A DNA stretch of 27,769 nt from a virus. The stretch covers positions 1-27,769 of the IMG/VR virus record IMGVR_UViG_3300042558_002045, one strand, 5' to 3'. The notes under the pieces were generated by a model. That model did not search any database and was not told where the DNA came from. It worked only from the letters and a program-made list of their open reading frames with translations. Shown here piece after piece: positions 17,541-26,258 of the stretch (positions within the stretch are counted from its first letter, which is position 1; every line of letters begins with the position of its first letter). A program made the translations under genes and the position numbers.

Positions 17541-19118
17541 TTATCTTACGTTTCCTCCTTTTACTGTCCCTGATGACTTGTTGTTATTTTTTGGCTTTGC
17601 TGTTCCTGATTTTTGTTCTGTATTCCCATAAGACTTTTCTGTGGAGAAATTAAGTCTTCCATTTCTTTGTTGAAATAATTCTTTACCATCATAGTAATTT
17701 TTAGGAGCGTAAGGGGTTGTCCCTGTATCAAACCTTAAATATGTCGTGGCAAGATTTGGTAATTTCAAAGTTTCAATAGGGTTTACACCTCCTGTTTCAA
17801 TTAAAACATCGGTCACATTTATCCCATCATCAGTTACTTTATCATAAACACGCACATAAGGTTTTCCTTGTGCATTGACACCTCTTTTAAAAATATATTT
17901 ATCCGTGTCCCAAGCTGAGAAATCACCATTAACAAAAGCATTTGTCGTACCTACATAAACATCGTAATTCAAATCTTCTTGAGTTTTCTTTTTGTTTTGC
18001 TGGTCTTCTGTAAGACTTTTATCTCTATTTTGTTGTACTTTTTTACCAGTACCTTTTTCATCATATCCTATTTGACTCATTATTTCATTAGATACGACAT
18101 TATATGCAGCATTCTTTAATTCCTCAGTAATAACAGGATTCCAAACTCCATTGTCAGATTGTTTTAATTGAATCATTTTAGACTCAATTTCTCTTCTTGA
18201 TTTTGCTTCATCAAAAGGACTTTCTTTAGTTGCTCCGAGGCGAAGTATGTCAAGTTGGTCTTCTATCTTCTTTTTCTTGCTTTCCTCAGATGTGTAGACC
18301 ATATATCCTAAATTTGAGTTATCAACTAAGATGCTTGCAATAGCTTTAGGGTTATTATTGTTTATGTATCTTCCTGCAATTTGTTTTTTATATGTTTGAA
18401 AATCAGGGTCTGATTCAACAGCAGAAATATCCTTTGTTGAGCCGTCAGCGTTAATTGTAAAAATAGAGTAATCACCTAATTTAGCCACGTCTAATTTCAC
18501 ACCTTCGCTCAAGTTTAATCTGTTGGTAGCAATATTATTCACATTCATTTGACCAGCTAAATCAAAAATACTTCCTTCAACAATTTTACCGTTAGCGTCT
18601 GTTTGTGCAGTCGCTAGTTTACCGTTAGGACCAACGAATACTTGCTTGTTAGGAAGTTCTGCCCAAAAATTTTGCATTTCAGCATACAATTCTGTTTCAA
18701 TACCTGATGCTATTGGTAATTCACCGTTTGGTCCTGGCTCTAATCTTTTCTTTTCTTCTAATGTTCTATCGTCAATTGTTGTCATTAAGCCTATAAGCCC
18801 ATTATGGTCAGTTCTGATATTCTGCATTTCTAAACGATAATTAGAAGGAGAAATTTCTCTATTATTTAACTTTCTATTAAGCTCGTACATATGCTGCCTA
18901 AGAGTTACTGCTGTTTTAGCGGCAAAATCAGTAGTCCCTGTAAAGCTAAACGGTTTGTGAGCATCTAATAAAGCATCATTATCGGTAAGAAGTTTCTTAT
19001 CTGACTCACGAACTTGCTTTACTTTAGACTCTAAACCTGATACTTTAGTAGCTAAATCATTAATACTACCTGCAAAGTCTGTGCCTTCACGTTCTTGAAA
19101 TCCTGCGTACTCTGCCAT
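17541..19118 (-). CDS. Probable ejection/cargo protein, 525 aa
   Basis: A hydrophilic protein I do not recognise by motif. Residues about 10-50 look like a coiled coil (INDLATKVSGLESKVKQVRESDKKLL), followed by a long helical part (VTLRQHMYELNRKLNNREIS) and an extended central region with few hydrophobic patches. The C-terminus is low-complexity and basic (KPKNNNKSSGTVKGGNVR). It lies between a small Gly/Ala-rich membrane-active-type protein and the giant protein, as T7 gp15 lies between gp14 and gp16, so an internal virion or ejection role is the best guess. It begins 1 nt after the upstream stop and is probably translated from the promoter ahead of the small protein. A tail or cargo protein without ejection is also possible. 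Confidence 0.7.
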   Translation of the reverse strand: MAEYAGFQEREGTDFAGSINDLATKVSGLESKVKQVRESDKKLLTDNDALLDAHKPFSFTGTTDFAAKTAVTLRQHMYELNRKLNNREISPSNYRLEMQNIRTDHNGLIGLMTTIDDRTLEEKKRLEPGPNGELPIASGIETELYAEMQNFWAELPNKQVFVGPNGKLATAQTDANGKIVEGSIFDLAGQMNVNNIATNRLNLSEGVKLDVAKLGDYSIFTINADGSTKDISAVESDPDFQTYKKQIAGRYINNNNPKAIASILVDNSNLGYMVYTSEESKKKKIEDQLDILRLGATKESPFDEAKSRREIESKMIQLKQSDNGVWNPVITEELKNAAYNVVSNEIMSQIGYDEKGTGKKVQQNRDKSLTEDQQNKKKTQEDLNYDVYVGTTNAFVNGDFSAWDTDKYIFKRGVNAQGKPYVRVYDKVTDDGINVTDVLIETGGVNPIETLKLPNLATTYLRFDTGTTPYAPKNYYDGKELFQQRNGRLNFSTEKSYGNTEQKSGTAKPKNNNKSSGTVKGGNVR

Positions 19119-19119
19119 G

Positions 19120-19827
19120 TTATTGTGCTTTATTTTTATTATCTAAAATAGTCTGAAGCAAAGAAGGGTCTAAACCTTCAAGTAGATTAGGATTGTTTTC
19201 TAATATTTGTAATATTCCCTCTTGATTATAAGCACTTGTATTTCCTGTCGTTTGAGCACCTGCTCCTGCACCCGCATTTGCTTTTTTAGTATTAAGATAC
19301 GCCAATATATCAGGGTCTAGTGCTCCCGCTACTGTACCTAATCCACTAATTGCTCCCTCAATATTTTTGCTCGCCATATTTGCATAATTAGCGGCAGCCT
19401 TTTGCGAACCTGCTAACTGACTATTTACCAATGCTCTTTGTGCTATAATATTTCTATTTTCAACCTCTTGAGCGTTCGTTAGAACGGCAGCGTCACGTTG
19501 GTAGTTTTGTTTAGACTGCATCAAAGCAGCCTCAGCGTTGGCATCTAAAACGCCTTTATTTAGTGCTGCAATTTGAGCGGCAGCCTCAGGACCACCACCT
19601 TGAATAGCTTGAGTAGCAGATGCCGATTGTTGAGCGGTTTGCTGATTTAAAAGTTTCATTATATCAGGAGATTGAAGGGCAGCCATTAGATTGGTCTCCT
19701 TCATTCCTTTGAGTTGATTTGCATATACAGCTGCTGCCTCAGAAGCCGCCCTAGAATTTTGATTATTCTTTATAGCCATTCCAGCTGAAACAAGTGCACC
19801 TGCACCTGCTATTATTGCTCCAATCAT
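19120..19827 (-). CDS. Small membrane-active ejection protein, 235 aa
   Basis: A protein that opens with a Gly/Ala-rich hydrophobic helix (MIGAIIAGAGALVSAGMAI) with small residues at regular spacing, a glycine-zipper pattern that suits membrane insertion. The rest is Ala- and Gln-rich helix (ATQAIQGGGPEAAAQIAALN, QRALVNSQLAGSQKAAANY), followed by an acidic C-terminal end (LEGLDPSLLQTIL). This matches in style the first internal virion proteins of podoviruses (T7 gp14, P22 gp7), which enter the host envelope first. It is preceded by the strongest promoter candidate of the window and starts the probable ejection unit. Seen: sequence style. Inferred: role by position and resemblance; no catalytic motif. 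Confidence 0.72.
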   Translation of the reverse strand: MIGAIIAGAGALVSAGMAIKNNQNSRAASEAAAVYANQLKGMKETNLMAALQSPDIMKLLNQQTAQQSASATQAIQGGGPEAAAQIAALNKGVLDANAEAALMQSKQNYQRDAAVLTNAQEVENRNIIAQRALVNSQLAGSQKAAANYANMASKNIEGAISGLGTVAGALDPDILAYLNTKKANAGAGAGAQTTGNTSAYNQEGILQILENNPNLLEGLDPSLLQTILDNKNKAQ

Positions 19828-19847
19828 AATTGTCGTATTTATAACAA

Positions 19848-19878
19848 CAAAGATAATTAATTAAAATTAACTATCAAA
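19848..19878 (-). promoter_or_regulatory. Bacteroidetes-type promoter TTTG-N19-TATCTTTG before ejection genes
   Basis: On the minus strand, TTTG (19878-19875), exactly 19 nt of spacer, then TATCTTTG (19855-19848) match the Bacteroidetes consensus TTTG-N19/20-TAnnTTTG without a mismatch. This is the only gap (51 nt) in the virion block. The predicted start near 19843 leaves a leader of about 16 nt before the ATG at 19827. The TTTG element begins next to the stop codon of the upstream gene. Seen: exact match. Inferred: activity. Confidence 0.75.
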
Positions 19879-20613
19879 CTAATAGTATGACTTAAATACT
19901 GTTGTGCTTACAGAAAATATTTCGGACAGTGTAATAGACTGCTCAAGCGGTAGGGTTAACTTCACCTCCATATAGTAGCCTCTGCAACCGTATGACTCAG
20001 CGACAGGGTCTTTTGAGAATAGAACGAAATCACCGATAGCAGGCACGTTAGCCACAGCATCAACCGTTACAGTTGTTGGAGTGTGCGATACAATTGTGCC
20101 AATTTCAAATAAGTCTGTTCCATCATCAAATAGTAATAAGTCACCAACAGCGATAATACTGTCAATCTTAAAAGCGAACGTAAGAGTGTTCGTTGCAATA
20201 GATAGTAGTTGACCTAATCCCTGCACGGATAATGACCTAGCGTCAAAATCATCTACATTTCTTCTGATGTATGAGTACCAACGACCTTCCTTGTTTTTGA
20301 AATAGTCAGCGGATATTTGACCGTCATTTATATCGGTCGTCACCTCTACATCCCAAGCGTCAGTGCCATAGATTGCTAACGCATTAAAGACGTCAACATT
20401 GGCATAATCTTCGTTAAAAATAGTTGTGATTTCAGTCGGATATACCGTCCCGTAAAACTCGTTGTGTGTTTCATTTACCCAATGTTTATATAGACTACCT
20501 TCATTCCAAGTATAGAAATTATTATTTAATCCAAGCATCCAGTCAGGGATATACGACCATCTGCTCGTCCATCCCTTATCTGTTACTGAGTATGTTAGTG
20601 TTGTAATTTCCAT
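19879..20613 (-). CDS. Tail/fibre-type structural protein with YIPDWMLG motif, 244 aa
   Basis: A 244-residue beta-rich protein. Its first 60 residues (DKGWTSRWSYIPDWMLGLNN, FYTWNEGSLYKHWVNET, EFYG) match a pattern I recognise in structural proteins of crAss-like and Flavobacteria phages: KGWxSxxSYxPDWMxGxNNxFYTFxxGxLYxHxxNExxNxFYG, followed by a TIFN turn. A second half (residues about 130-220) has alternating strands with GDLLLFDDGTDLFEIG and VPAIGDFVLFSKDP. It is a likely tail spike or fibre-adaptor component. It ends at the promoter of the ejection genes. Seen: motif; inferred: tail location. Confidence 0.7.
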   Translation of the reverse strand: MEITTLTYSVTDKGWTSRWSYIPDWMLGLNNNFYTWNEGSLYKHWVNETHNEFYGTVYPTEITTIFNEDYANVDVFNALAIYGTDAWDVEVTTDINDGQISADYFKNKEGRWYSYIRRNVDDFDARSLSVQGLGQLLSIATNTLTFAFKIDSIIAVGDLLLFDDGTDLFEIGTIVSHTPTTVTVDAVANVPAIGDFVLFSKDPVAESYGCRGYYMEVKLTLPLEQSITLSEIFSVSTTVFKSYY

Positions 20614-20622
20614 ATCGCAAAT

Positions 20623-22389
20623 TTAGCAAGAATATTTGTCAATCACTTGACCGAATTGATTTATTTGATAACTATATGTCGATGGAGATACATTGTAGTA
20701 TTTATCACCACCTGTAAAATATTCTAAACCTCTGCCGTCAAGATATATTGTATTGCCAATATCAGGCAAGTCATCGCAACCGTCATGGTACATTATCACT
20801 AGCTCAGGCGTTGCCACCGAGCAGGCGGACGTTCCGTCCACTTGGAAGTTCTTTCTATCAATTAAGAACGGCTTCATGGTCATCGCTGGTACTGATGTAA
20901 TTGTAAATGTGTACTCTGTACTTGTGCCAAAACAGTTTGTAGCTTTTAGAGTAATATCTCTTGAGCCTCCTTCAGTTGGTGTACCCTCAATAGAGCCTGT
21001 TACTGTGTTGAACAACAACCCTCCGATGATTGAGCCGTCTTGACAAACGCCTGATAAAGTAGCACTACCGTCCCCCGTTACTAATGTCGGTACAGTTGAT
21101 GAGCAAATTCTTGCTGTCGTGTTGTAATTAACAAGTATTTTGCCATCACAGCCGTCACATTCAGTATAAGTAAAGTATGAGCCCTTTTGCCCGCCATCTA
21201 GTGTGTACTCATCGCAATCTGTAACAACCTCCCAAGATGTAGGGTTATTGTCCGCTTGTACTTTGATACTTACAAAGTTACCTATCACTACTTGAATATC
21301 TCCTTGAGTAATATCAGGCTCGGCTGATTCATCACAATCACACCCTCCTTGAGAATCCATAAGCCCATTAGGTAGAACTGAGATAAAAATTCCTCCCGTT
21401 GGCGGTGGCACAACTAATGACGTTTCACTAATTAAGTGAAGACTGCCTGGCGTTGGGCTATAAACATCAGTGCCTGCATCGTCCAAAAATATTGTATCAC
21501 CAACAATCGGTAATGCGTTATTACCATTATGGTAAACCCTAGTATTTGGCACTTGAGAACAAACATTGCTTAAATTTCCATCATCTGTATCTATGTAAAA
21601 TTCTGTTAGGTAAGTCGGAATTTTTTCGGCTGTCATCTCAGTATTTGACAATGGCATATAAACAACAAGCTGTGCTGCACCGTCCGTCAAGTATTTCTTA
21701 AAAGTAAACGGCAGTAATTCACCATTGTTTACCGTGCCATCGTAAGGCTCTTGCAATTTTATATCTTCAGGTGCAATACCTAAATCAATCAGTTCGTTGT
21801 AATTTCCTACTGAATTAACGCCAATATATCCAGTATCTAAAATTGCTATGCCTGCATAAGAAAAGACATACCTAGCGACACCTGATGGTGTTTCAATATT
21901 TACACCTGCTATGCCTAGTTTTGTTCCGTAATCTATATCAATAAATCTAACTGTGTTGTCTCCGCCACCCTCAAACGATACGTCACCTGCATCTAAATTA
22001 TCTACATAATCCCAAATTAAATACAAGTACTCTAATCCGTCTGGGTTTTCATAAGTAAATGTTCCCTCATATCTGTCCCCAACCAAAGTTAAAGTTATTT
22101 CAGATGCTGCTTTAATCATAGCCTCTCTGTCATTACTTGTGAACACTTGGTTTGAAACAAGATATAAAAACTTGTTATTCATTGTTGGCGCAAAATCATA
22201 CTTTTGCTGTTTTAATCCAGTTGGGTTGCTTGCAATAACAGCTACTTCATCACCATCGTTCGGTATGTAATCTACACCGCCAAATCCTGTTTGAGTGTTA
22301 AATAATGCGATACCACTATCGTTGAATTGAATTTGACTCACATCAAACACATCGCTTCCATCGTATGAATATTTCTGATTTAAAATCAT
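20623..22389 (-). CDS. Tail/fibre-type protein with Ig-like domain and duplicated C-terminal module, 588 aa
   Basis: A 588-residue beta protein. It has an extended N-terminal part (residues 1-265), then module A (277-350: NTRVYHNGNNALPIVGDTIF, LDDAGTDVY, ending GGC), a short DCDE-rich linker, a bacterial Ig-like segment (about 425-500: FNTVTGSIEGTPTEGG, ITLKATNCFG), and module B (523-588: LVIMYHDGCDDLPDIGNTIY, LDGRGLEYF, ending KYSC). Modules A and B are repeats of the same fold, each framed by Cys. Such LPxxGxTIxLD modules occur in surface proteins of Bacteroidetes phages and may bind glycans or other surface ligands. It shares its start with the stop of the 1288-aa gene (1-nt overlap). Seen: repeats and Ig-like pattern. 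Inferred: host-surface contact. Confidence 0.7.
   Translation of the reverse strand: MILNQKYSYDGSDVFDVSQIQFNDSGIALFNTQTGFGGVDYIPNDGDEVAVIASNPTGLKQQKYDFAPTMNNKFLYLVSNQVFTSNDREAMIKAASEITLTLVGDRYEGTFTYENPDGLEYLYLIWDYVDNLDAGDVSFEGGGDNTVRFIDIDYGTKLGIAGVNIETPSGVARYVFSYAGIAILDTGYIGVNSVGNYNELIDLGIAPEDIKLQEPYDGTVNNGELLPFTFKKYLTDGAAQLVVYMPLSNTEMTAEKIPTYLTEFYIDTDDGNLSNVCSQVPNTRVYHNGNNALPIVGDTIFLDDAGTDVYSPTPGSLHLISETSLVVPPPTGGIFISVLPNGLMDSQGGCDCDESAEPDITQGDIQVVIGNFVSIKVQADNNPTSWEVVTDCDEYTLDGGQKGSYFTYTECDGCDGKILVNYNTTARICSSTVPTLVTGDGSATLSGVCQDGSIIGGLLFNTVTGSIEGTPTEGGSRDITLKATNCFGTSTEYTFTITSVPAMTMKPFLIDRKNFQVDGTSACSVATPELVIMYHDGCDDLPDIGNTIYLDGRGLEYFTGGDKYYNVSPSTYSYQINQFGQVIDKYSC
20626..20823 (-). repeat. 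Duplicated Cys-framed module, copy B
   Basis: Residues 523-588, the C-terminus of the same protein: Cys, YHDGCDDLPDIGNTIYLDGR, GGDKYY, INQFGQVIDKYSC. It lacks the PPPTGG insert of copy A and so is the more compact form of the module. Confidence 0.65.
21340..21561 (-). repeat. Duplicated Cys-framed module, copy A
   Basis: Residues 277-350 of the 588-aa protein: Cys, then RVYHNGNNALPIVGDTIFLD, DDAG, a variable insert with PPPTGG, and a final GxxxxxxxxC. It aligns with copy B at its core, YHxGxxxLPxxGxTIxLDxxG. Confidence 0.65.
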
Positions 22390-25300
22390 TATTGTTTTAT
22401 TTCGTTATTAAATACAGCTACAACAACACTACCTTTAGGACCTCTTGCTTGATTTAGAACGAAACTTTTCGTCTGTCCTCCGCAAAAAGTAATAGTTATC
22501 AAAAGTTTTCTGTTTATATTGCTTCCGTTAGAATCTATAAGTGCAAAAATATCAACATTTCCATAACCACTTGTTACTGGTAAATCTATCCAATCAGTGC
22601 CAAAACCAAAAGACTGTGCTTCTATCTCCCAATCAGTATTTGACTCGATTGAGAACATATAATATGAGCCTCCTGCTGTATTAGATTCAACTGTTGTTCC
22701 TCTTTTATTTATATCCAAGAAACACTTATACACACTTTTATCATTAACAGCCAAAGTATATAAATTCAAATAAGGGTCAAACGCACCGAGCTTCTGAGTA
22801 TTCAGTCCTTCGTTCATTATCTCTCTAAAATACTCAACCATGTAAATAGTTGATATATCTACAATTATATCTTCTTGCAATTGTAATACAGCACCACGCC
22901 TAGTGTCTGTAAAGAAAATATCTTTTCCGTACACACTAAACGACTCAGGGTTTCTTGAGATACCGAACTCACCAGGCAAAGCTATTTGATTACCAAGCAC
23001 TTCAGGAATAGATACCACCTGACCACCACCAATAGCGTCAAATAAAATGTTCTTTCCATAAAGAACTTTTGATACTTTGTTCTCTTGCAATACCAATAGA
23101 TTTGTGTCTCTTGGGTACAAATGTTGTATCGGTCCGAAATCTCGTTCGAGATACTTGAAGTTAGAAATACCTAAGTTAAACTCGTTCAATCTATTGACAG
23201 ATGAGTTTTCTTTGAATACACCACTATAAGAAACTGATGAATCATTTCTTACTTGCTGATATTGGTCAACGGACGTACTAGCTCTCAAACTGTAATCTAA
23301 AGTAGTGGCATTAAAATCATCCTTTATTCTATTCGACTCTAGTCCATTGCCAAAACAATATCCATTGTAGTCGCTATTTGCACTGCTAGGTATATTCAAC
23401 TGAACGATAGCAGGAATGCCGTTATTTTGGTCTGTTTCATTTGTGCCTAATATTCTTAATCTGCCTGGGATTTCAGGACCAGAACCAGGGAAAGTTAAAT
23501 TTATAACGACTGAATATCTATTCTCAATATACACAACCTCGTAAGAACCACCTATATTTGATGAGAATACCTCCACTACATCACCAACCGTGAAATAGTG
23601 AGGATATCTGTAATCTAATTGCGTAAGTCTTGTGAGACCATTAGCGAACTGAAAGTCATCGTAATCCCACATAACCTTATGTTTACCGTCAACAATTGGG
23701 TATGTTCGTGTTGTCTCATGGAATATATCAATATCGGTCGCTTGAGCTTCAGACTCGCAGAACAATTTCTTGCTCGTTTGTTGGATTGATAGTCTGGCTT
23801 TTATTACATTCAAATTAGTTATACTTGAATTACTTTGATATCCAAATCCTTGGATAATCATATATACAGGTCCAGTATTGTTATTTTGAAATAATTGCTC
23901 GCCACCCCCAATAGAAACCATATCTCCTCGTCTGAACGTTACTCCTGTTGCACCAATATTTATACCGTCATCATTATATTGAACGAATTGTTGCCAAGCA
24001 CCTGACTCAATAAACCATTCCTCAATATTTTCAAATAATTGAGGAGACTGAAATGGCTGAATACCTGCTTGCTGAGAAGCATTTTGTGAATCCTGAATGA
24101 TTTCTATTTGTATTTGAGCACCTGATTCAATTTGACCAGCATCTCCCAATACAACTGCTCCACCCCAATCTGCCAGTGTATTTGTACTAACCTGATTTGG
24201 TATTCCTACCCCTCCAAAGTAATTTCCTTGAAGATTTCCGCTTTTTCGACAATTAATTTTCCATCTATCTCCAGGAACTAGACCCGTATTAATTACCGAT
24301 GGAATATTCCATAGGATAAAACAAACATCTTGACCGAATACATTTATGCCTGTCGATGAAGTAGTTACGGGCACGTTCTCTATCCAACCACCCGTTGCTG
24401 ATACGTCAATTGTATATCTAAAAGTCGTAGGTGTTTGAACCTCAATAGTTATTCTTAAATCTGTATTACCAGTGAATACATTATTAAATAATTGTAACCC
24501 GTTTGGATTTGAGTCACCATAATAAATAGGCTGCTCGCAAAAAGAAGATGGACTTTGAATTACTGGTATACCAAAAGCATTCCCTTCTTGTTCATCATTA
24601 AATATAACCAAAGAGTTAGGATTGAACTCTGAAACAGTGTTTACTTTAATCTTAAAATAAAGACCCTCAAGTTCAGTTGAAGCATTGCCTGTAATAAAAC
24701 CAGCAGGTTTGTTCTCAAGCTCTAAAACTTTATATTTCTTATTAGTTAGTGTTGGTCCTGAACCGTCAGACTTAAATATAATGTACTCGCCAACTTTAAA
24801 TTTGTCAATGTCAGATTGGTTAATCAAAAAATATCTAAATAGCCCGTCCGCATAAAACAATATAGGAAAGATGTTATAGTACAAATTCTTAGACTGCTTA
24901 ATACCAAAACGATAGTTTGTCGCCCAACATGGCGGATTATGTCTAATATTTACCAATATACTATTTGCCGTCACAGAATTTTGAGGCGGAATGTAAAGCG
25001 TATCTGTTTTAGATTGAGACGCATCTGTATGTACTGAAGTTAACGCAGTAGTCATTCGACCTTTACCATCAGTATAGAACATGACAACCTCATAATCTCT
25101 ATCACTTCTGAAAGTTTGTGCGGCAGAATTAACAGCAACAGCCTCAGTCTTTAAGTCCAAGAAATAATCTATCTTAATAGGCTGATTATTGCAATCTGTA
25201 ATATCTCTAAATTGAACGTAATTCCCGTATGCCAATCTATTACCGACAGTGCTTTGTGCTTTCGCAAGTAAAGGCACATTATCAAATAGTCTTAACACCT

Positions 25301-26255
25301 GCTCGTCAGGTAGTACTGCGTATATTTTGTTATTCTTAAACTCAATTGTGCTACTTGTATTATCACCAATAACTAACTCTGATTTAGAATATGTATCAAC
25401 AATACTTACGTTGATATTGCTTGTATCTCTGACTAATACTTGAATAGCCTCCACAAACTCATCGCCAGTCTCAAAAGAAACTCTTACAGCGTTAAATTTA
25501 TTGACCATGGCTTTATTAAATCCCTCACCAAAGTCATACGCAAATTCTTTTGCACCAAATGACACAGCTGAGAATGGTGACATACTACTGAACTGACCGT
25601 CAATATACTTGTATCTATAAGAAAAGTACAAAAACTTCTCAGACATATTGTTCGACTGAGGGTCTGACGAATCGTTAAATAACTCAACATGTGGAGAGTA
25701 TAAAGGCGGAGTCAATATAACGGGTATATCTTTCTCAATTCTAACATCATCTACATCGTATGATTTTGCTCTCTCAATATTTACCTTACGTGGTTGATTT
25801 AGATTGTCAGTCCAAAACAAAAATCCGTTCTGTGCATTTATAGCGACATAGCTCAACCCTGTAATAATATAATCTTTACTGAAATTCAATAAACTAGGCG
25901 TATCAGCGTCAGGCTTATTGCACTGTAAAACTCTTGTTGATATGCCAGTTGATTCGCTGTATTCATAAATTCCATCAAAGAAATCTCCTGCAACGAACCA
26001 ATAAATGACACTTCGAGCATCATATTCAATAGCACCAATAGTTCTTGCACCGTCAATCTCACGACCTGATAACTCCTCAATATCAGCAACATTCAAGTTC
26101 CCTTTAATATTTTGACCTGCTCCAACGTCAGACCCGTCTGAAGTACCAACTCTAAAGTTCAACGCATCACGATATTGACCGTTAGGCACAAGCCTTTCGT
26201 CAAAATCCTTGTTCATTGTTCCGCTAGAGAAATTTTTAGTTTGGTCTTTCATCAT
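22389..26255 (-). CDS. crAss-like-type tail stabilisation/tubular protein with C-terminal BACON domain, 1288 aa
   Basis: A long beta-rich protein. Its N-terminal segment NKDFDERLVPNGQYRDALNF and the later FGISRNPESFSVYGKDIFFT, DTRRGAVLQLQED and GAFDPYLNLYTL are the pattern of the large tail tube/stabilisation protein (T7 gp12-like place) of crAss-like and related phages. Residues about 1200-1272 form a BACON domain: NTDWEIEA, TDWIDLPVTSGYGNVDI, INRKLLITITF, SFVLNQARG. BACON domains are usually linked to carbohydrate or mucin contact in gut and marine Bacteroidetes. A start at MMKDQT has an A-rich leader. It sits between the second portal-vertex protein and the 588-aa fibre-type protein, consistent with a tail nozzle. 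Family call by pattern; BACON call is firm. Confidence 0.82.
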   Translation of the reverse strand: MMKDQTKNFSSGTMNKDFDERLVPNGQYRDALNFRVGTSDGSDVGAGQNIKGNLNVADIEELSGREIDGARTIGAIEYDARSVIYWFVAGDFFDGIYEYSESTGISTRVLQCNKPDADTPSLLNFSKDYIITGLSYVAINAQNGFLFWTDNLNQPRKVNIERAKSYDVDDVRIEKDIPVILTPPLYSPHVELFNDSSDPQSNNMSEKFLYFSYRYKYIDGQFSSMSPFSAVSFGAKEFAYDFGEGFNKAMVNKFNAVRVSFETGDEFVEAIQVLVRDTSNINVSIVDTYSKSELVIGDNTSSTIEFKNNKIYAVLPDEQVLRLFDNVPLLAKAQSTVGNRLAYGNYVQFRDITDCNNQPIKIDYFLDLKTEAVAVNSAAQTFRSDRDYEVVMFYTDGKGRMTTALTSVHTDASQSKTDTLYIPPQNSVTANSILVNIRHNPPCWATNYRFGIKQSKNLYYNIFPILFYADGLFRYFLINQSDIDKFKVGEYIIFKSDGSGPTLTNKKYKVLELENKPAGFITGNASTELEGLYFKIKVNTVSEFNPNSLVIFNDEQEGNAFGIPVIQSPSSFCEQPIYYGDSNPNGLQLFNNVFTGNTDLRITIEVQTPTTFRYTIDVSATGGWIENVPVTTSSTGINVFGQDVCFILWNIPSVINTGLVPGDRWKINCRKSGNLQGNYFGGVGIPNQVSTNTLADWGGAVVLGDAGQIESGAQIQIEIIQDSQNASQQAGIQPFQSPQLFENIEEWFIESGAWQQFVQYNDDGINIGATGVTFRRGDMVSIGGGEQLFQNNNTGPVYMIIQGFGYQSNSSITNLNVIKARLSIQQTSKKLFCESEAQATDIDIFHETTRTYPIVDGKHKVMWDYDDFQFANGLTRLTQLDYRYPHYFTVGDVVEVFSSNIGGSYEVVYIENRYSVVINLTFPGSGPEIPGRLRILGTNETDQNNGIPAIVQLNIPSSANSDYNGYCFGNGLESNRIKDDFNATTLDYSLRASTSVDQYQQVRNDSSVSYSGVFKENSSVNRLNEFNLGISNFKYLERDFGPIQHLYPRDTNLLVLQENKVSKVLYGKNILFDAIGGGQVVSIPEVLGNQIALPGEFGISRNPESFSVYGKDIFFTDTRRGAVLQLQEDIIVDISTIYMVEYFREIMNEGLNTQKLGAFDPYLNLYTLAVNDKSVYKCFLDINKRGTTVESNTAGGSYYMFSIESNTDWEIEAQSFGFGTDWIDLPVTSGYGNVDIFALIDSNGSNINRKLLITITFCGGQTKSFVLNQARGPKGSVVVAVFNNEIKQ
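22440..22658 (-). other. BACON domain (residues about 1200-1272 of the 1288-aa tail protein)
   Basis: The order of conserved positions is Trp in NTDWEIE, Trp-Ile in TDWIDL, a Gly-rich TSGYGN turn, Asn-Arg in INRKL, ITITF, and a closing SFVLNQA strand. This is the normal layout of one complete BACON domain, at the very C-terminus, with only about 16 residues after it. Confidence 0.8.
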
Positions 26256-26258
26256 ATC

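Noticed and set aside
20753-21043. Plus-strand frame of 96 aa inside the 588-aa gene
   Set aside because: Antisense of the duplicated module region with no supporting signal.
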